Origin: Pseudomonas sp. GD03858
Lineage (GTDB): Bacteria > Pseudomonadota > Gammaproteobacteria > Pseudomonadales > Pseudomonadaceae
Direction: 5' to 3'
Length of the DNA stretch: 64,000 nt
Assembly: GCF_029840925.1 (NCBI RefSeq)
Contig: NZ_JAOCDM010000011.1
Span: forward strand, 1 to 64,000
The notes beneath the pieces are model-generated. The model did no database searches. It was given only the letters and a program-made list of their open reading frames with translations, and was not told the origin of the DNA. Positions 23,649-32,555 of this stretch are shown piece after piece (the first letter of the stretch is position 1; each line of letters starts with the position of its first letter). The position numbers were made by a program, and so were the translations under genes.

Positions 23649-23808
23649 GCTTAAGAGCCATGCAGGCTCAAATACAGCTTGATTGAGTAGTACACAGCTC
23701 GACAAATAAGCGGAGCAAGGCGTAAGACCAAACGAATCCATGTGTTCATATAGCCCCCATCAGACGCAGGAAGGCCAATCCTTCCTGTGTATGTGAGGTT
23801 TTTTGCTC

Positions 23809-24423
23809 TTACGCCTTATCCTCTGCGTATACGGATGCAGAAATGATCGCCCCGCCCCACCGACGCTCACCGATGCAGATCGGCACAGGGTTGCCGCTGG
23901 CGGTTGTGTTCTTTGCGCTGCCGAATGCATAGGACGGCAGGTTCTCTGAGGCCGCGCTCTGTGACAGGCCTTTGGCCTGCGGGCTGAGCATCTGGATTAC
24001 ACCGCCGGCGACGTTTGCAGCTCCAGCTGCGTAAAGGGCACTGACCGCTGGACCTGAGAAGAAGCCGAATGGGTTAAAGTAGGCAAGAGCTATGAGGACG
24101 GCGCCAAGCACCGTCTGGAGAGTACCGCCACGCTTGCTGCCATCCACAACCGGAACGATTCTGAGCTCTCTCACCCCGCCGCGCTCGAACTCATCCTGGC
24201 CAACATTCCGGCCATTTCGGAAGATCGCGAAACGCATACCGAGCTGAGCGAGACGCCTAATTTCCGCCTCAAATCCTGGAATGGTTGCATTGAGCGCTCT
24301 AAAAACTTCGAAGGCGCTTCCGCCGTCCAGCGATCTCCGATGAAGCCGCCCAAACTTTTGTGCCAGAGAGCAAGAGAGCTTGATGTTTGTCATTGGCTCA
24401 TAGTGAACAACGGCCATAGCCAT
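23809..24423 (-). CDS. Tail assembly protein I
   Basis: The 204-residue protein has the gpI N-terminal domain (LSCSLAQKFGRLHRRSLDGG, then EVFRALNATIPGFEAEIRRL) and a hydrophobic Gly/Ala stretch (VLIALAYFNPFGFFSGPAVSA) before an ERRWGGAIISASVYAED C-terminus, as in lambda-type gpI proteins. GGAG lies 6 bases upstream of ATG 24423. It acts in tail tip assembly. Confidence 0.85.
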   Translation of the reverse strand: MAMAVVHYEPMTNIKLSCSLAQKFGRLHRRSLDGGSAFEVFRALNATIPGFEAEIRRLAQLGMRFAIFRNGRNVGQDEFERGGVRELRIVPVVDGSKRGGTLQTVLGAVLIALAYFNPFGFFSGPAVSALYAAGAANVAGGVIQMLSPQAKGLSQSAASENLPSYAFGSAKNTTASGNPVPICIGERRWGGAIISASVYAEDKA

Positions 24424-24440
24424 GAATTTCTCCGGGTATA

Positions 24441-24464
24441 AAAAACCTCCCGAAGGAGGTTTTG
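24441..24464. terminator. Terminator-like hairpin between cargo lipoprotein and gpI
   Basis: AAAACCTCC/GGAGGTTTT around CGAA, directly after the stop of the 24480 lipoprotein gene on the minus strand. Confidence 0.55.
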
Positions 24465-24479
24465 TGAAAAGAGGCTCTG

Positions 24480-24839
24480 TCAGCCAGCACAGGATTTCAC
24501 AACATCGAGAACCCTATCGCTGGGTTCCTGCCAGTTCCGATGAAACCTGTACACCACTTTCGACTTCGAGCCCCCTGTAGGTATTACATCTGCAACGTGC
24601 CAGGGGGACTCTGCGTTGGGAGCGATGACGCTGAACGAACCACCGGACTTCTGAAGCACGCCGCCAACACTACCGCCGATGAGCGATGTCGATTGCCAGC
24701 CATCACGAATGCATTCGGCTGTTTGCTCCGCTGACTTTTTCGATGTGAGAGACAAAACAGGCGGACTGGACCGAATGTCAGCCACATTTGCACACCCCGC
24801 CAGCAACATCACCGCCACCGCCCCGATCAGAATTCGCAT
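24480..24839 (-). CDS. Prophage-encoded small lipoprotein (119 aa)
   Basis: A lipobox (AVAVMLLAGC, Cys16) is followed by a small globular domain (SAEQTAECIRDGWQSTSLIG, VVYRFHRNWQEPSDRVLDVV) with two cysteines. Similar lipoproteins are found in the same slot of the tail operon in other Pseudomonas prophages. It is flanked by hairpins, so it may be expressed independently in the lysogen as a surface-exclusion or conversion protein; the role is inferred. Confidence 0.65.
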   Translation of the reverse strand: MRILIGAVAVMLLAGCANVADIRSSPPVLSLTSKKSAEQTAECIRDGWQSTSLIGGSVGGVLQKSGGSFSVIAPNAESPWHVADVIPTGGSKSKVVYRFHRNWQEPSDRVLDVVKSCAG

Positions 24840-24990
24840 GTGGTCCCTCCTTTAAAATGGGTAGACTGTACCAGTAGGACTGGCCGGGCATCCAGCGTGG
24901 ATAAACGATCAGTAGAATACCTAAGTGCAAGGCAGTAGCATTTTGAAATCAAACCGCCAATGCTTAGGCGAATAGTCGGATTAGAGGATC

Positions 24991-25578
24991 ATGGAAGAAG
25001 TCACAAAAGAATTGCTACCCACCCTGCAACTGTTTCTACCTGGGTTTTTAACAACTATTGTATTTTATTGGTTCGCTTCAGTACCAAAACCTCCTCAGTT
25101 TGAGCGAGTACTACAAGCATTAATCTGCACACCAATTATTAAATTTCTAGTCGAACAGCTAGAGAGCACGCTCTATGAAATTGGTGAGTTATATAGCGTT
25201 GGTGTCTGGACAAAAAGTACTGAACTGGGTTTCTCTATCGCTCTACCGATAGCCATTGGACTTTCCCTAGCATGCCTTTGCAATCGAGATCTAATTTATA
25301 AGATCGCCCGTAAAATAGGAATTACAAAAAAGGCATCGATTGATGACACAACTCATATTTTTAGCTCAAGGCCGGACCATGTAGTAGTGTTTGAATTCAT
25401 CGACGGCCGCAGACTCCTTGGATACATTAGATCCTTCCCAAACGACTGCACAGCCGGGGTTTTTCTCGTTGACAACCCCCATTGGATGGCAGGCAAAACC
25501 CCAACCCCATATGCTGGAATAGAGTCGATACTGATAAATGCAACAGATGTGAAATGGATTGAATTCCTGGAGGAATAA
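24991..25578 (+). CDS. DUF6338-like membrane protein, rightward cargo gene
   Basis: The 195-residue protein has two hydrophobic regions (about residues 15-30, LFLPGFLTTIVFYWFASV, and 78-95, FSIALPIAIGLSLACLC) and a cytosolic C-terminal domain (VVFEFIDGRRLLGYIRSFPN) resembling the DUF6338 family. It is on the plus strand, against all neighbouring tail genes, and is distinctly AT-rich, so it was acquired separately. A 51-aa gene follows two bases later and a strong terminator closes the unit. Possible roles are superinfection exclusion or defence. Confidence 0.7.
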   Translation: MEEVTKELLPTLQLFLPGFLTTIVFYWFASVPKPPQFERVLQALICTPIIKFLVEQLESTLYEIGELYSVGVWTKSTELGFSIALPIAIGLSLACLCNRDLIYKIARKIGITKKASIDDTTHIFSSRPDHVVVFEFIDGRRLLGYIRSFPNDCTAGVFLVDNPHWMAGKTPTPYAGIESILINATDVKWIEFLEE

Positions 25579-25579
25579 A

Positions 25580-25735
25580 ATGAAAGACGAAGATTTGAAA
25601 AAGCTGCAAGATAAAGTAAGAATTGGAGACCTTATTTACACCAATGAACACTATAATGACAACACAAGATCACGCAGGGCAATACCGATAGCAGTACCTA
25701 CCCCTCCTCCCCCACCAAAAAAAGAAGAAAAATAG
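25580..25735 (+). CDS. Proline/lysine-tailed small protein (51 aa), second cargo gene
   Basis: An ATG 7 bases after GGAGG at the end of the membrane-protein gene opens a 51-codon frame. The product starts MKDEDLKKLQDKVRIGDLIY and ends in a run of prolines and lysines (PTPPPPPKKEEK). No homologue is recognised. The spacing and shared terminator show it is co-transcribed with the membrane protein. Confidence 0.65.
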   Translation: MKDEDLKKLQDKVRIGDLIYTNEHYNDNTRSRRAIPIAVPTPPPPPKKEEK

Positions 25736-25742
25736 TTCTCAC

Positions 25743-25776
25743 TCGGCTTGCTACGAAAGTAGCAAGCCGATTTTTT
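25743..25776 (+). terminator. Rho-independent terminator of the rightward cargo unit
   Basis: TCGGCTTGCTAC/GTAGCAAGCCGA, a 12-bp perfect stem with loop GAAA, followed by six T. Confidence 0.9.
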
Positions 25777-25800
25777 AGCTTCGCTTGCTTAATACGATGC

Positions 25801-26577
25801 TTATGGTATATATCCAACACTAGTTTTTGTCACATTTTGCCTAAGAATGAGGCGCAAACGATTATGCCAAGGTCCGCCAAAAACGATGATTTCTGATGGC
25901 CTACCGTACAGGTGGTGCAACAAAAAAGGCCCTTGTCCAAACACCTGTACCTGCTCGCCCGGCAATTGCGGGTCTGCCCCCAGGTAGATGCCGGCATGGT
26001 TCGGATGTGCGGTACGCCCCACTGCCATGACGATCATGTCGCCGCGCTGCGGCTGGCTGACCTGGTAGAACCCGGCCGCCTCGTAGGCCTGCTCGTACAG
26101 GCTCGGCCCGGCGGCCCGCTCCCACCACCCGTCCTCGCGGGTGTAGGCCGGGAAGTCCAGCCCCCACTCGCGCTGGTACCAATCGGCACACACCTGCCAG
26201 CAGTCCCACGCGCCGTGAACAAATGGCCGGCCAAGCAACGGTGTCTCGCCGGTGGGCGTGATCGTCCTCAGGTCACCTTCCGGCCACGACAGGATGTGCC
26301 ATGGCAGACCCGTGGCCTCGCACATGGCCAGGTCGCGCGGCGACGGCCTGCTGGTGGCGTCCGGGTGCGAATGCACGATGCCGATAACCTGGCCTTGGTC
26401 TTCAGCTTCGGCGTACTGCTCCGGCGCGATGCGAAACTCTTCGGTCGGCTCAGTGGCCACGTTGGCGCACGGGAAGTAGACCTGCTTTCGGCCCACAGCC
26501 AGGATCAGCCCGCAGCACTCGCGCGGGTACTCCGCCGCGGCGTGCTGCTGCACGGCGGCGAGGATGTGTTTCAGCAT
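25801..26577 (-). CDS. Tail tip protein K (JAMM peptidase plus NlpC/P60)
   Basis: The 258-residue protein joins an N-terminal Mov34/JAMM domain (metal motif HSHPDATSRPSPRD at about 69-82, with E18 in PRECCG) and a C-terminal NlpC/P60 domain (catalytic Cys in GAWDCWQVCADWYQ, His in HPNHAGIYLG). This is the lambda gpK architecture, a tail-tip endopeptidase thought to open peptidoglycan during DNA entry. Confidence 0.92.
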   Translation of the reverse strand: MLKHILAAVQQHAAAEYPRECCGLILAVGRKQVYFPCANVATEPTEEFRIAPEQYAEAEDQGQVIGIVHSHPDATSRPSPRDLAMCEATGLPWHILSWPEGDLRTITPTGETPLLGRPFVHGAWDCWQVCADWYQREWGLDFPAYTREDGWWERAAGPSLYEQAYEAAGFYQVSQPQRGDMIVMAVGRTAHPNHAGIYLGADPQLPGEQVQVFGQGPFLLHHLYGRPSEIIVFGGPWHNRLRLILRQNVTKTSVGYIP

Positions 26578-26579
26578 GA

Positions 26580-27329
26580 TCAGCTCCTGGCGATCAGGGA
26601 GACGGCTGGATAGCCACCGAATGGCAGCTGGTTGCCCTGCCCGTGGCGCACAGCGCAGCCGGTATCAAGGCAGCCGTTGCACTGGTCATTGGCCGGATCA
26701 TCCGTGGGGTTTCCGTCGAAGTCGAAGTAAGGCCCGGTGTACCCGCAGTTTGGCCCGCGGTAGCCGTTGGTCATGGCCCAATGGCACAGCTGGGTCATCT
26801 GCCGGCCAATGGTCTCACCACCGACATCTCCGGGACTGGCCAACTCCCAGGACACGACCGACCCGCTCTCGGCGATTTTCTGGTCGACGTACCAGACTTC
26901 GAGGCTTTCCTCAGTCGGGTCGGCTTCGGGGTTTCCGTCCGGGAAATTCGCGGCATCCAGGTACTGCGCCAGGGTGTGGCGCACCGTGAGTTTGAACTCC
27001 AGCAGGTTGTCGAAGGCCAGGCACAGCGCGGTTATCCTGCCGTTGACGTTGCCCACGCTCAGCGTCGGGCGCACCTCGGTTCCGTCCGAGTTCGCCTCGA
27101 TGCCCTCCAGTTGCATGGGCCAGGCGCCGTACTCGTTGCCCTGCCACCAGATGGACTTTGCTGGCAGCTGGTCGACATCAGCGCCGGCCGCTGCCAGCTC
27201 CGCAGCCGTGTGCGGGATGGCATGCCCGTGGAAGCGCAGCATGTCGGCGCCGAAGTCGGAGCCGTCCAGCTCGAACAGCATGATCTCGGAGCCGGCCTCC
27301 AGCTTCTGGATCTGCGATATCAGGCTCAT
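26580..27329 (-). CDS. Minor tail protein L
   Basis: The 249-residue protein (QIQKLEAGSEIMLFELDGSD...) has the C-terminal four-cysteine cluster of gpL (C-W-MTNGYRGPNCGYTGPYFD and CNGCLDTGCAVR), which binds an iron-sulfur cluster in lambda. It lies between the M- and K-like genes and overlaps M by four bases. Confidence 0.88.
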   Translation of the reverse strand: MSLISQIQKLEAGSEIMLFELDGSDFGADMLRFHGHAIPHTAAELAAAGADVDQLPAKSIWWQGNEYGAWPMQLEGIEANSDGTEVRPTLSVGNVNGRITALCLAFDNLLEFKLTVRHTLAQYLDAANFPDGNPEADPTEESLEVWYVDQKIAESGSVVSWELASPGDVGGETIGRQMTQLCHWAMTNGYRGPNCGYTGPYFDFDGNPTDDPANDQCNGCLDTGCAVRHGQGNQLPFGGYPAVSLIARS

Positions 27330-27664
27330 GGGTGATAGGCCCTCTCAAAAGTTGCGGTGACTGCGAGGATTCCACCAGGCCGGCGCTGGGTGCCGAACGT
27401 CTCGCAGCGATACAGCCCAAGCTCGCCATTCGGCGTGGTCCACAGAAACGACTTGAAGCCCTTGTGCCGTCGAATGAAGGCCAGGATGGGTTGCGTTTCA
27501 TCGGCGACACCGCCGAAGGTCAGCGACCAGCTGTCGCTTTCCCCGTTCAGCCCGTCGCCGGCAGTCTGAACGTAGCCGTCCCCGAACTGCGACTTCCTGA
27601 CCTTGAGCGTGTTGTCCGAGGTCGCCTCGTCATCGGGCGGCCAGGTGAATGTTTCGATCGCCAT
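27326..27664 (-). CDS. Minor tail protein M
   Basis: The 112-residue protein (VRKSQFGDGYVQTAGDGLNG, FIRRHKGFKSFLWTTPNGEL) is a gpM-type tail tip protein. Its start overlaps the tape measure stop and its stop overlaps the L-like start. Confidence 0.88.
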   Translation of the reverse strand: MAIETFTWPPDDEATSDNTLKVRKSQFGDGYVQTAGDGLNGESDSWSLTFGGVADETQPILAFIRRHKGFKSFLWTTPNGELGLYRCETFGTQRRPGGILAVTATFERAYHP

Positions 27665-30600
27665 TAACGCCTCCCTGGGCTGCTGGCATGACTGACGCCG
27701 CCGGGGCGCCAGGAAGCCGCAACCACGCGCTCGGCCACACTCTGCATCTGCTGCTGCATGGCCTGGCCGAGTGCATTGGTATCCAGCTGCATGCCCTCCG
27801 AGCTTCGGTCCTGCATGGTGAATTGCATCGGTGCGTTGACCTGTACCACGGTGCCGCCACCTTGGTTGCCGCCCACCACCTGAACGCCCAGCGAGCCGTC
27901 AGCGCCACGGGCCAGGGGCATGATCGCCTCGGGACCTGCTTCGCCGGCGACACCCAGACCGCCGTTGGCCATGCCGAACGCGGTCGGCTGGCTGAGCACG
28001 CTGTTGGTGAAAGCGCCGCCCTTGGCGAACATCTGCACCCCGCCCAGCCATGCGCCCCCCAGCGCCTGCGGAAAGTAAGCGCTGCCGTAGCCGGCCTGGG
28101 ACGCACCCAGGTTCGACGATACCGCGCCTGCTGAACCCGCAGGCAGGCCATTGCCGCCACCACCGAAGTAGTTGCCCACGGCGGATATCCCCATGCCGAC
28201 CAGGCCGCTGAGCAGAGAGCTCGCGGCTTGCTGGCTGGCGATCCTCGCCATGTCGCTGATGACGCTGGCAGCGAAGTCCTTGAACCGCATCTTGCCGGTC
28301 ATTGCGAAGTTGGACAGGGCCTGGCTGGCCGAGTCGAAGCCGGCAGACAAGGTGCGATCAGTCGCGCCCGCGATATCGGCTGCGTCCGCCTGGATGTTGG
28401 CCCAGGCGCGCCGCGCGCCGTTGCGGTAATCGCGCTGAGCCTGCAGTTTGGCGTCGTGGCCATCGACCTCCATCTGCAGCTCGCGGGCCTGGTAGTCAGC
28501 CAGGTCGGCCAGGCGCTGCTCGTAGGCCGATTGGCTCAGTCGGCGCGACACGTCTTCCTGCTGTTCCTCCAGCTGGCGGCGGGCATCGGCGTACTTCTGC
28601 CGCACGGCGTTCAGGCGGTCGGCCTGCTCGCGCTGATCGTCGCCCATGCCCACGCCCGCGACGTCCGCATTGATTGCGTCTTGCCGGGTCTGCAGCACCA
28701 CCTCCATCGCCTTGCGGTAAGCCTCGGCGCTGTTGCGGCGCTGCTCGGCCAGCTTGCGTTCCTCCTCGGCGCGCTTCTGGATGATCGGGTCGGCGTAGGC
28801 CTGGTTGAGGTTCTTGATGCCGAGTTCCATTTCGGCAGCAGTGATCTTGCCGGCGGCCTGGGCTTTGCGCAGCCCCTTCACCCCCTCCGCCAGATCCTCG
28901 AGGCGCTTCTTCTCCGGCAGCGCTCGGTCGATGATCGCGTCCAGCGCCTTGATCTCGTCCTTCAGCGCCTTGGTGCGATCCTGGCTGCCGCTGGTGGCAT
29001 CCTTGTTGGCTTTCTTCTGCGACTCGATCGCGCTCGCGGCGGACAGAATCGCCTGCCGATCGGTCTCGGTGAGGTCGGCGTTCTCTGCGATGTGGCGGTT
29101 GGCGATCTTGATAGCGTCGCCATTGTCCTGCAGGCCGGCCAGCTGCTTCTGCAGCGTTTCGAGGTAGGTCTGGCCCGCCGTGGTCATCCCGGCCTTCGCC
29201 GCGTTGTTCGCTTGCGTAGACGCGGTGTTCTCGTTCGTGACGCCGGTCAGCACCCGCAGGGTTTCAGCGATCAGGGCCGAGCGCTGGTCGGCATCGCTGA
29301 CCGCGCCGGCCTGGGTGATCCACTGCTGAACGGTGCTGGGCGGCAGGTTCAGGCGCTCGCCGACCTCGCGAAGCACCGGCGACAGGTCGGACCCCGCCGC
29401 CCTGGCTTCCTTCAGCCGCTCGACCACGTCCTGATAGGCACGCAACTGCTGGCCGTACTGGCCGCCAGAATCACGGGCCGGTGCCGTAACGACGGCCTGC
29501 CGGATCGACTGGGCCAGGTCGCCGTAGGCGTCCTTCACCTGGTCGGTCGCGTTGATATGCTCTTGCTGCCACTTCACCAGCGAGGCTTCGCGCTGGTCCC
29601 GGCTGAGCTTGGCGAACTCTTCCCGCAGCTGCGCAACCGGTTTCTGCAGGTCCGCGATGCTGACACTGGCCTTGTCGGCGTTGTCGCTCAGCAGCAGGAA
29701 GCTGGCCGCCGCAGTGCCGGCCAAGAGCGCGAGCCCCATGGGGCCGCCCATCATCGCGAGCACACCAGCTGACGCAGCGCGCAAACCGGTCTGTGCTGTT
29801 GCCACGGCCGCAGTGGCCGCCGCCTCCCGCGCTCTGGCCTGGGCCAGTTGAATCGACATCTCGGTTTGAACGGCGGTGCTGCGCGCCGCTGCAGCCTCGC
29901 GGGCCGCCAAGATCGTTGCAGTCTGCGCTTTGCGCTGGTCGGCAATGGCAGCCTGCAGCACCGCTTGCGCCTGAGCGATACGCGCAGTGCGGTCCGCCAG
30001 CGCGGCCTGCAGTGCAAGGCCAGCTTTTGCGACGTAGTTGGTCAGCGCGGCAACACCGACGCCCCCCATGGCGACCGCGACCAGGTTGACATTATCCGCC
30101 AGGGCGAGGAGGACTTTCGACAGACCGCCCACAATGCCGGTGCGCTCCTCCATGCCGCCAAGGAAGGTGCTGATGGCGTTGCTGATGTTGACCAGGGCGT
30201 CTTGAACGCTGGTCGACATGTCGGCCGCCGCTTTGCGGTTGACCTCGACGGTGCGCAGCAGGCCGTTGTTGAGGTCGTCCAGCGACAGCTTGCCTTCAAC
30301 GCCGAGCTTGCGAATGGCATCGGCGCTTTTGCCGGTACCCGCCGCGATGGCTTCAACGATGGTTGGCATCGCAGTCTGAATCGAAACCCACCCGTCCGCC
30401 TCTATCTTGCCGGTCTGGAGCGCCTTGGAGTAGGCATCCAGCGCCGAGCCAGCCTTGTCGGCCGCTGCGGCGTTGGTCACCAGTAGGAAGCTGAAGCTGT
30501 CGGTGATATCGAGCGTTTGCTGAGTGTTGAAACCCAAGCTGCTCATCACGTCAGCGGTACGGATGTAGAGCTCCTGCGCTTCGGCCAGGGGCCGGTAGGT

Positions 30601-30948
30601 CTCCTGCGCAGTTCGCAGCAGGTGCTCCTGCACCACCTGATACTCGGCGGCGCTTCCCGCAGCCGCTTTCATCCGGTCGGCCATCTGACCGTAGGCATCG
30701 ACCTGCTTGATGATGCCGCCGATCAGGCCGGCGCCGGCAACCGCAGCCAGAGCGCCGCGGATCAGCGTACCTGCACCCTGAGCCGCCGCGCCCGCCTTGT
30801 CGAAGGCCGAGTCCACAGTGGCCAGGTTGCGGTCGATCGCCTGGCTGCTGCGGGCCACCACCTGGTCGGCGCTGGCCAGTTCGCGGCGCAGCTGGGCGGT
30901 TGTCGCCTCGATCTGAACCAACATCCCCTGGACCTGTTGATCGGCCAT
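27664..30948 (-). CDS. Tail tape measure protein
   Basis: The 1094-residue protein has the lambda-type tape measure N-terminal domain (LRRELASADQVVARSSQAID), a long region with Gly/Ala-rich hydrophobic stretches (about 60-90 and 400-440), coiled coils (DEIKALDAIIDRALPEKKRL) and a C-terminal phage-tail domain (GEAGPEAIMPLARGADGSLG). It sets tail length, at about 1.5 angstrom per residue roughly 160 nm. GGAGATATAC precedes ATG 30948; six codons upstream are open but lack a site. Confidence 0.92.
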   Translation of the reverse strand: MADQQVQGMLVQIEATTAQLRRELASADQVVARSSQAIDRNLATVDSAFDKAGAAAQGAGTLIRGALAAVAGAGLIGGIIKQVDAYGQMADRMKAAAGSAAEYQVVQEHLLRTAQETYRPLAEAQELYIRTADVMSSLGFNTQQTLDITDSFSFLLVTNAAAADKAGSALDAYSKALQTGKIEADGWVSIQTAMPTIVEAIAAGTGKSADAIRKLGVEGKLSLDDLNNGLLRTVEVNRKAAADMSTSVQDALVNISNAISTFLGGMEERTGIVGGLSKVLLALADNVNLVAVAMGGVGVAALTNYVAKAGLALQAALADRTARIAQAQAVLQAAIADQRKAQTATILAAREAAAARSTAVQTEMSIQLAQARAREAAATAAVATAQTGLRAASAGVLAMMGGPMGLALLAGTAAASFLLLSDNADKASVSIADLQKPVAQLREEFAKLSRDQREASLVKWQQEHINATDQVKDAYGDLAQSIRQAVVTAPARDSGGQYGQQLRAYQDVVERLKEARAAGSDLSPVLREVGERLNLPPSTVQQWITQAGAVSDADQRSALIAETLRVLTGVTNENTASTQANNAAKAGMTTAGQTYLETLQKQLAGLQDNGDAIKIANRHIAENADLTETDRQAILSAASAIESQKKANKDATSGSQDRTKALKDEIKALDAIIDRALPEKKRLEDLAEGVKGLRKAQAAGKITAAEMELGIKNLNQAYADPIIQKRAEEERKLAEQRRNSAEAYRKAMEVVLQTRQDAINADVAGVGMGDDQREQADRLNAVRQKYADARRQLEEQQEDVSRRLSQSAYEQRLADLADYQARELQMEVDGHDAKLQAQRDYRNGARRAWANIQADAADIAGATDRTLSAGFDSASQALSNFAMTGKMRFKDFAASVISDMARIASQQAASSLLSGLVGMGISAVGNYFGGGGNGLPAGSAGAVSSNLGASQAGYGSAYFPQALGGAWLGGVQMFAKGGAFTNSVLSQPTAFGMANGGLGVAGEAGPEAIMPLARGADGSLGVQVVGGNQGGGTVVQVNAPMQFTMQDRSSEGMQLDTNALGQAMQQQMQSVAERVVAASWRPGGVSHASSPGRR

Positions 30949-30991
30949 GTATATCTCCAAGCACAAAAAGCCGCCCGGAGGCGGCGAGCTA

Positions 30992-31231
30992 CTATTCCTG
31001 GCGCCCCCGGAAGAAGGCTTTCAGCTTGTCGGCAACGCTCACGGAACGGCGCGGCGCGGCGGGCTGACCTGAGGGGTTACCCTGGGCCTGGCCGCGCCCT
31101 GTCCAATCGAGGCGAGCATCAAGCGCGAGCATGATCTGCGGTACCGGCGTGCGCCACGCGGTTTCAGGCGGCCAGCCAAGCCAGCCGGTTGCCACGCCGA
31201 ACAGGTAGTCGACGTAGCTGCCGTTCTTCAC
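30992..31231 (-). CDS. Tail assembly chaperone, T-part made by -1 frameshift
   Basis: A 79-codon frame overlaps the end of the upstream chaperone by four bases (GTGA). Reading back in its frame it stays open to the slippery heptamer GGGAAAG-type site at 31261-31255, so a -1 shift would fuse it to the upstream protein, as in lambda G-GT. It contains WLGWPPETAWRTPVPQIMLA, the DUF1799-like GT C-terminal signature. It may also be made at low level from the GTG. Confidence 0.75.
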   Translation of the reverse strand: MKNGSYVDYLFGVATGWLGWPPETAWRTPVPQIMLALDARLDWTGRGQAQGNPSGQPAAPRRSVSVADKLKAFFRGRQE

Positions 31232-31572
31232 TGCGCTGTGCTGTCCGCCTCGGGCTTTCCCCGGGCGGCCACGCTCGGCGGAACAGGGTTGAGCAGGACG
31301 GTCAGGTACTCGATCAGGTCAGCGGATACCTTCGCCACGCCGGTCTGAAATACACCGGTCGCGACTTCGGTGTGCTGGTCAGGCTTGAGCCCGGCGCCGG
31401 CGATGATGATGTCGGCGGTGGAACCGATGCTCATCAAACGCATGGCTTCGAGGGCGCCGCGCAGGCCGCCGAAACGGGTCTCGATGCGCAGCGCCGCCTC
31501 CAGGGTGGGCTGCAGGGTGTAGGTTCGCGCACCGACCACCAGGGTCGTGGTGCCATACAAGGCTTCGCTCAT
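31228..31572 (-). CDS. Tail assembly chaperone G-like
   Basis: The 114-residue protein (LEAALRIETRFGGLRGALEA) is the short product of the G/GT chaperone pair that lies between the major tail and tape measure genes of siphophages. It guides the tape measure during tail assembly. Its last codons contain the slippery site CGG-GGA-AAG. Confidence 0.8.
   Translation of the reverse strand: MSEALYGTTTLVVGARTYTLQPTLEAALRIETRFGGLRGALEAMRLMSIGSTADIIIAGAGLKPDQHTEVATGVFQTGVAKVSADLIEYLTVLLNPVPPSVAARGKPEADSTAQ
31255..31261 (-). promoter_or_regulatory. Programmed -1 frameshift heptamer G GGA AAG
   Basis: The zero-frame codons GGA AAG preceded by G give G GGA AAG, the same heptamer as in lambda G-GT. A -1 slip leads into GCC CGA GGC GGA and then the 30992-31231 frame without a stop. 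Confidence 0.75.
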
Positions 31573-31612
31573 GAGGTTCTCTCAGCGGGAGACGGGGCCG
31601 AAGCCCCATCGA

Positions 31613-32113
31613 TCACGGGGTAGCCGGGCCGGCCACGATTTCGAGGATCTCGGTGTTGATACCGAGCGTGATGTTGCGGCGCACGACGTTGTCGGCGGAG
31701 CCGGCAGCCACGGTGTTGTTCATGACCTTGACCGCGAAGTAGAACGTGGTCGGCAGAATCGCCGGGGTCGCGCCGGGGTCGCCGTCGTTGAGCGTGACCT
31801 TGATGTTGTAGTTGCCCTTGGTGCGGTCCTTGTGCGCGGCGGCGACCGCCTTCTGGCCAAGGTCGCCGTTGTCCAGGCCCACGGTCAGGGTCATGTTGCC
31901 GGCGTCGGCGGTACCCTTGTACTTGCGCACGCGGCCGTCGGCCAGGGAGGTGAAGTTCACCGGGTTGAAGGTGTCGCCGAACTCGCCCAGGTCTTCGATC
32001 TCGCCCACATCGACGTAGGTGTCGGCCTTGTATTCGGTTTCGGTGTCGGCACCGGTCTTGCCGCCAATGGCCAGGCGGCAGCCGGCGGCTGTGTTGAGGT
32101 TGTCTTCGGCCAT
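31613..32113 (-). CDS. Major tail tube protein
   Basis: The 166-residue beta-rich protein (CRLAIGGKTGADTETEYKAD, LDNGDLGQKAVAAAHKDRT) has the size, position and pattern of siphophage tail tube proteins (gpV-like, TTP family). It assembles into hexameric rings around the tape measure. It is followed by the chaperone pair. Confidence 0.82.
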   Translation of the reverse strand: MAEDNLNTAAGCRLAIGGKTGADTETEYKADTYVDVGEIEDLGEFGDTFNPVNFTSLADGRVRKYKGTADAGNMTLTVGLDNGDLGQKAVAAAHKDRTKGNYNIKVTLNDGDPGATPAILPTTFYFAVKVMNNTVAAGSADNVVRRNITLGINTEILEIVAGPATP

Positions 32114-32168
32114 GGGGGTTCCTCCAAAGGCACATTGGATTGAGCCGCGGCGCGGCCGGTGGGGTTGA

Positions 32169-32555
32169 TCAGTGGGTAGTGATCACGCGGACGGTGATCG
32201 AGCCCTGATAGGTGATGCCGTCGACGTCGCGCTGGGCGTCAGCCTGCAGCACCCGAACGGACACGGCGCGACCCTCCGCCAGCGGCAAGCGGCGTTCATC
32301 CAGGGCGGCGATCACCTCGCCGTTGATTTTCTTCACCTCAGCCTGACCGACGGCGTCGGACCAGACGGACAGGTACAGCAGGCGCTCCTCGCGCTTGCGC
32401 CCGGCGATGGGCCGGATGTTGGTGGAGATCTCGCGATCGATCGACACATAGGGTTTCGGGGTGTTGATGTCGGTGCCGTCATGGACTGGGCAGCTGACCT
32501 CAGCCCGAAGCCGAGCGAACAGCTCCGCCTGGAGCGCCACGGATGGATCAGCCAT
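32169..32555 (-). CDS. Tail terminator protein (gpU/DUF3168-like)
   Basis: The 128-residue protein (VHDGTDINTPKPYVSIDREI) has the pattern of tail terminators that cap the tail tube. It overlaps the upstream HK97 gp10-like gene by eight bases. Confidence 0.78.
   Translation of the reverse strand: MADPSVALQAELFARLRAEVSCPVHDGTDINTPKPYVSIDREISTNIRPIAGRKREERLLYLSVWSDAVGQAEVKKINGEVIAALDERRLPLAEGRAVSVRVLQADAQRDVDGITYQGSITVRVITTH

Noticed and set aside
28228..29772. 514-codon plus-strand frame opposite the tape measure gene
   Set aside because: Antisense shadow of the tape measure coding sequence.
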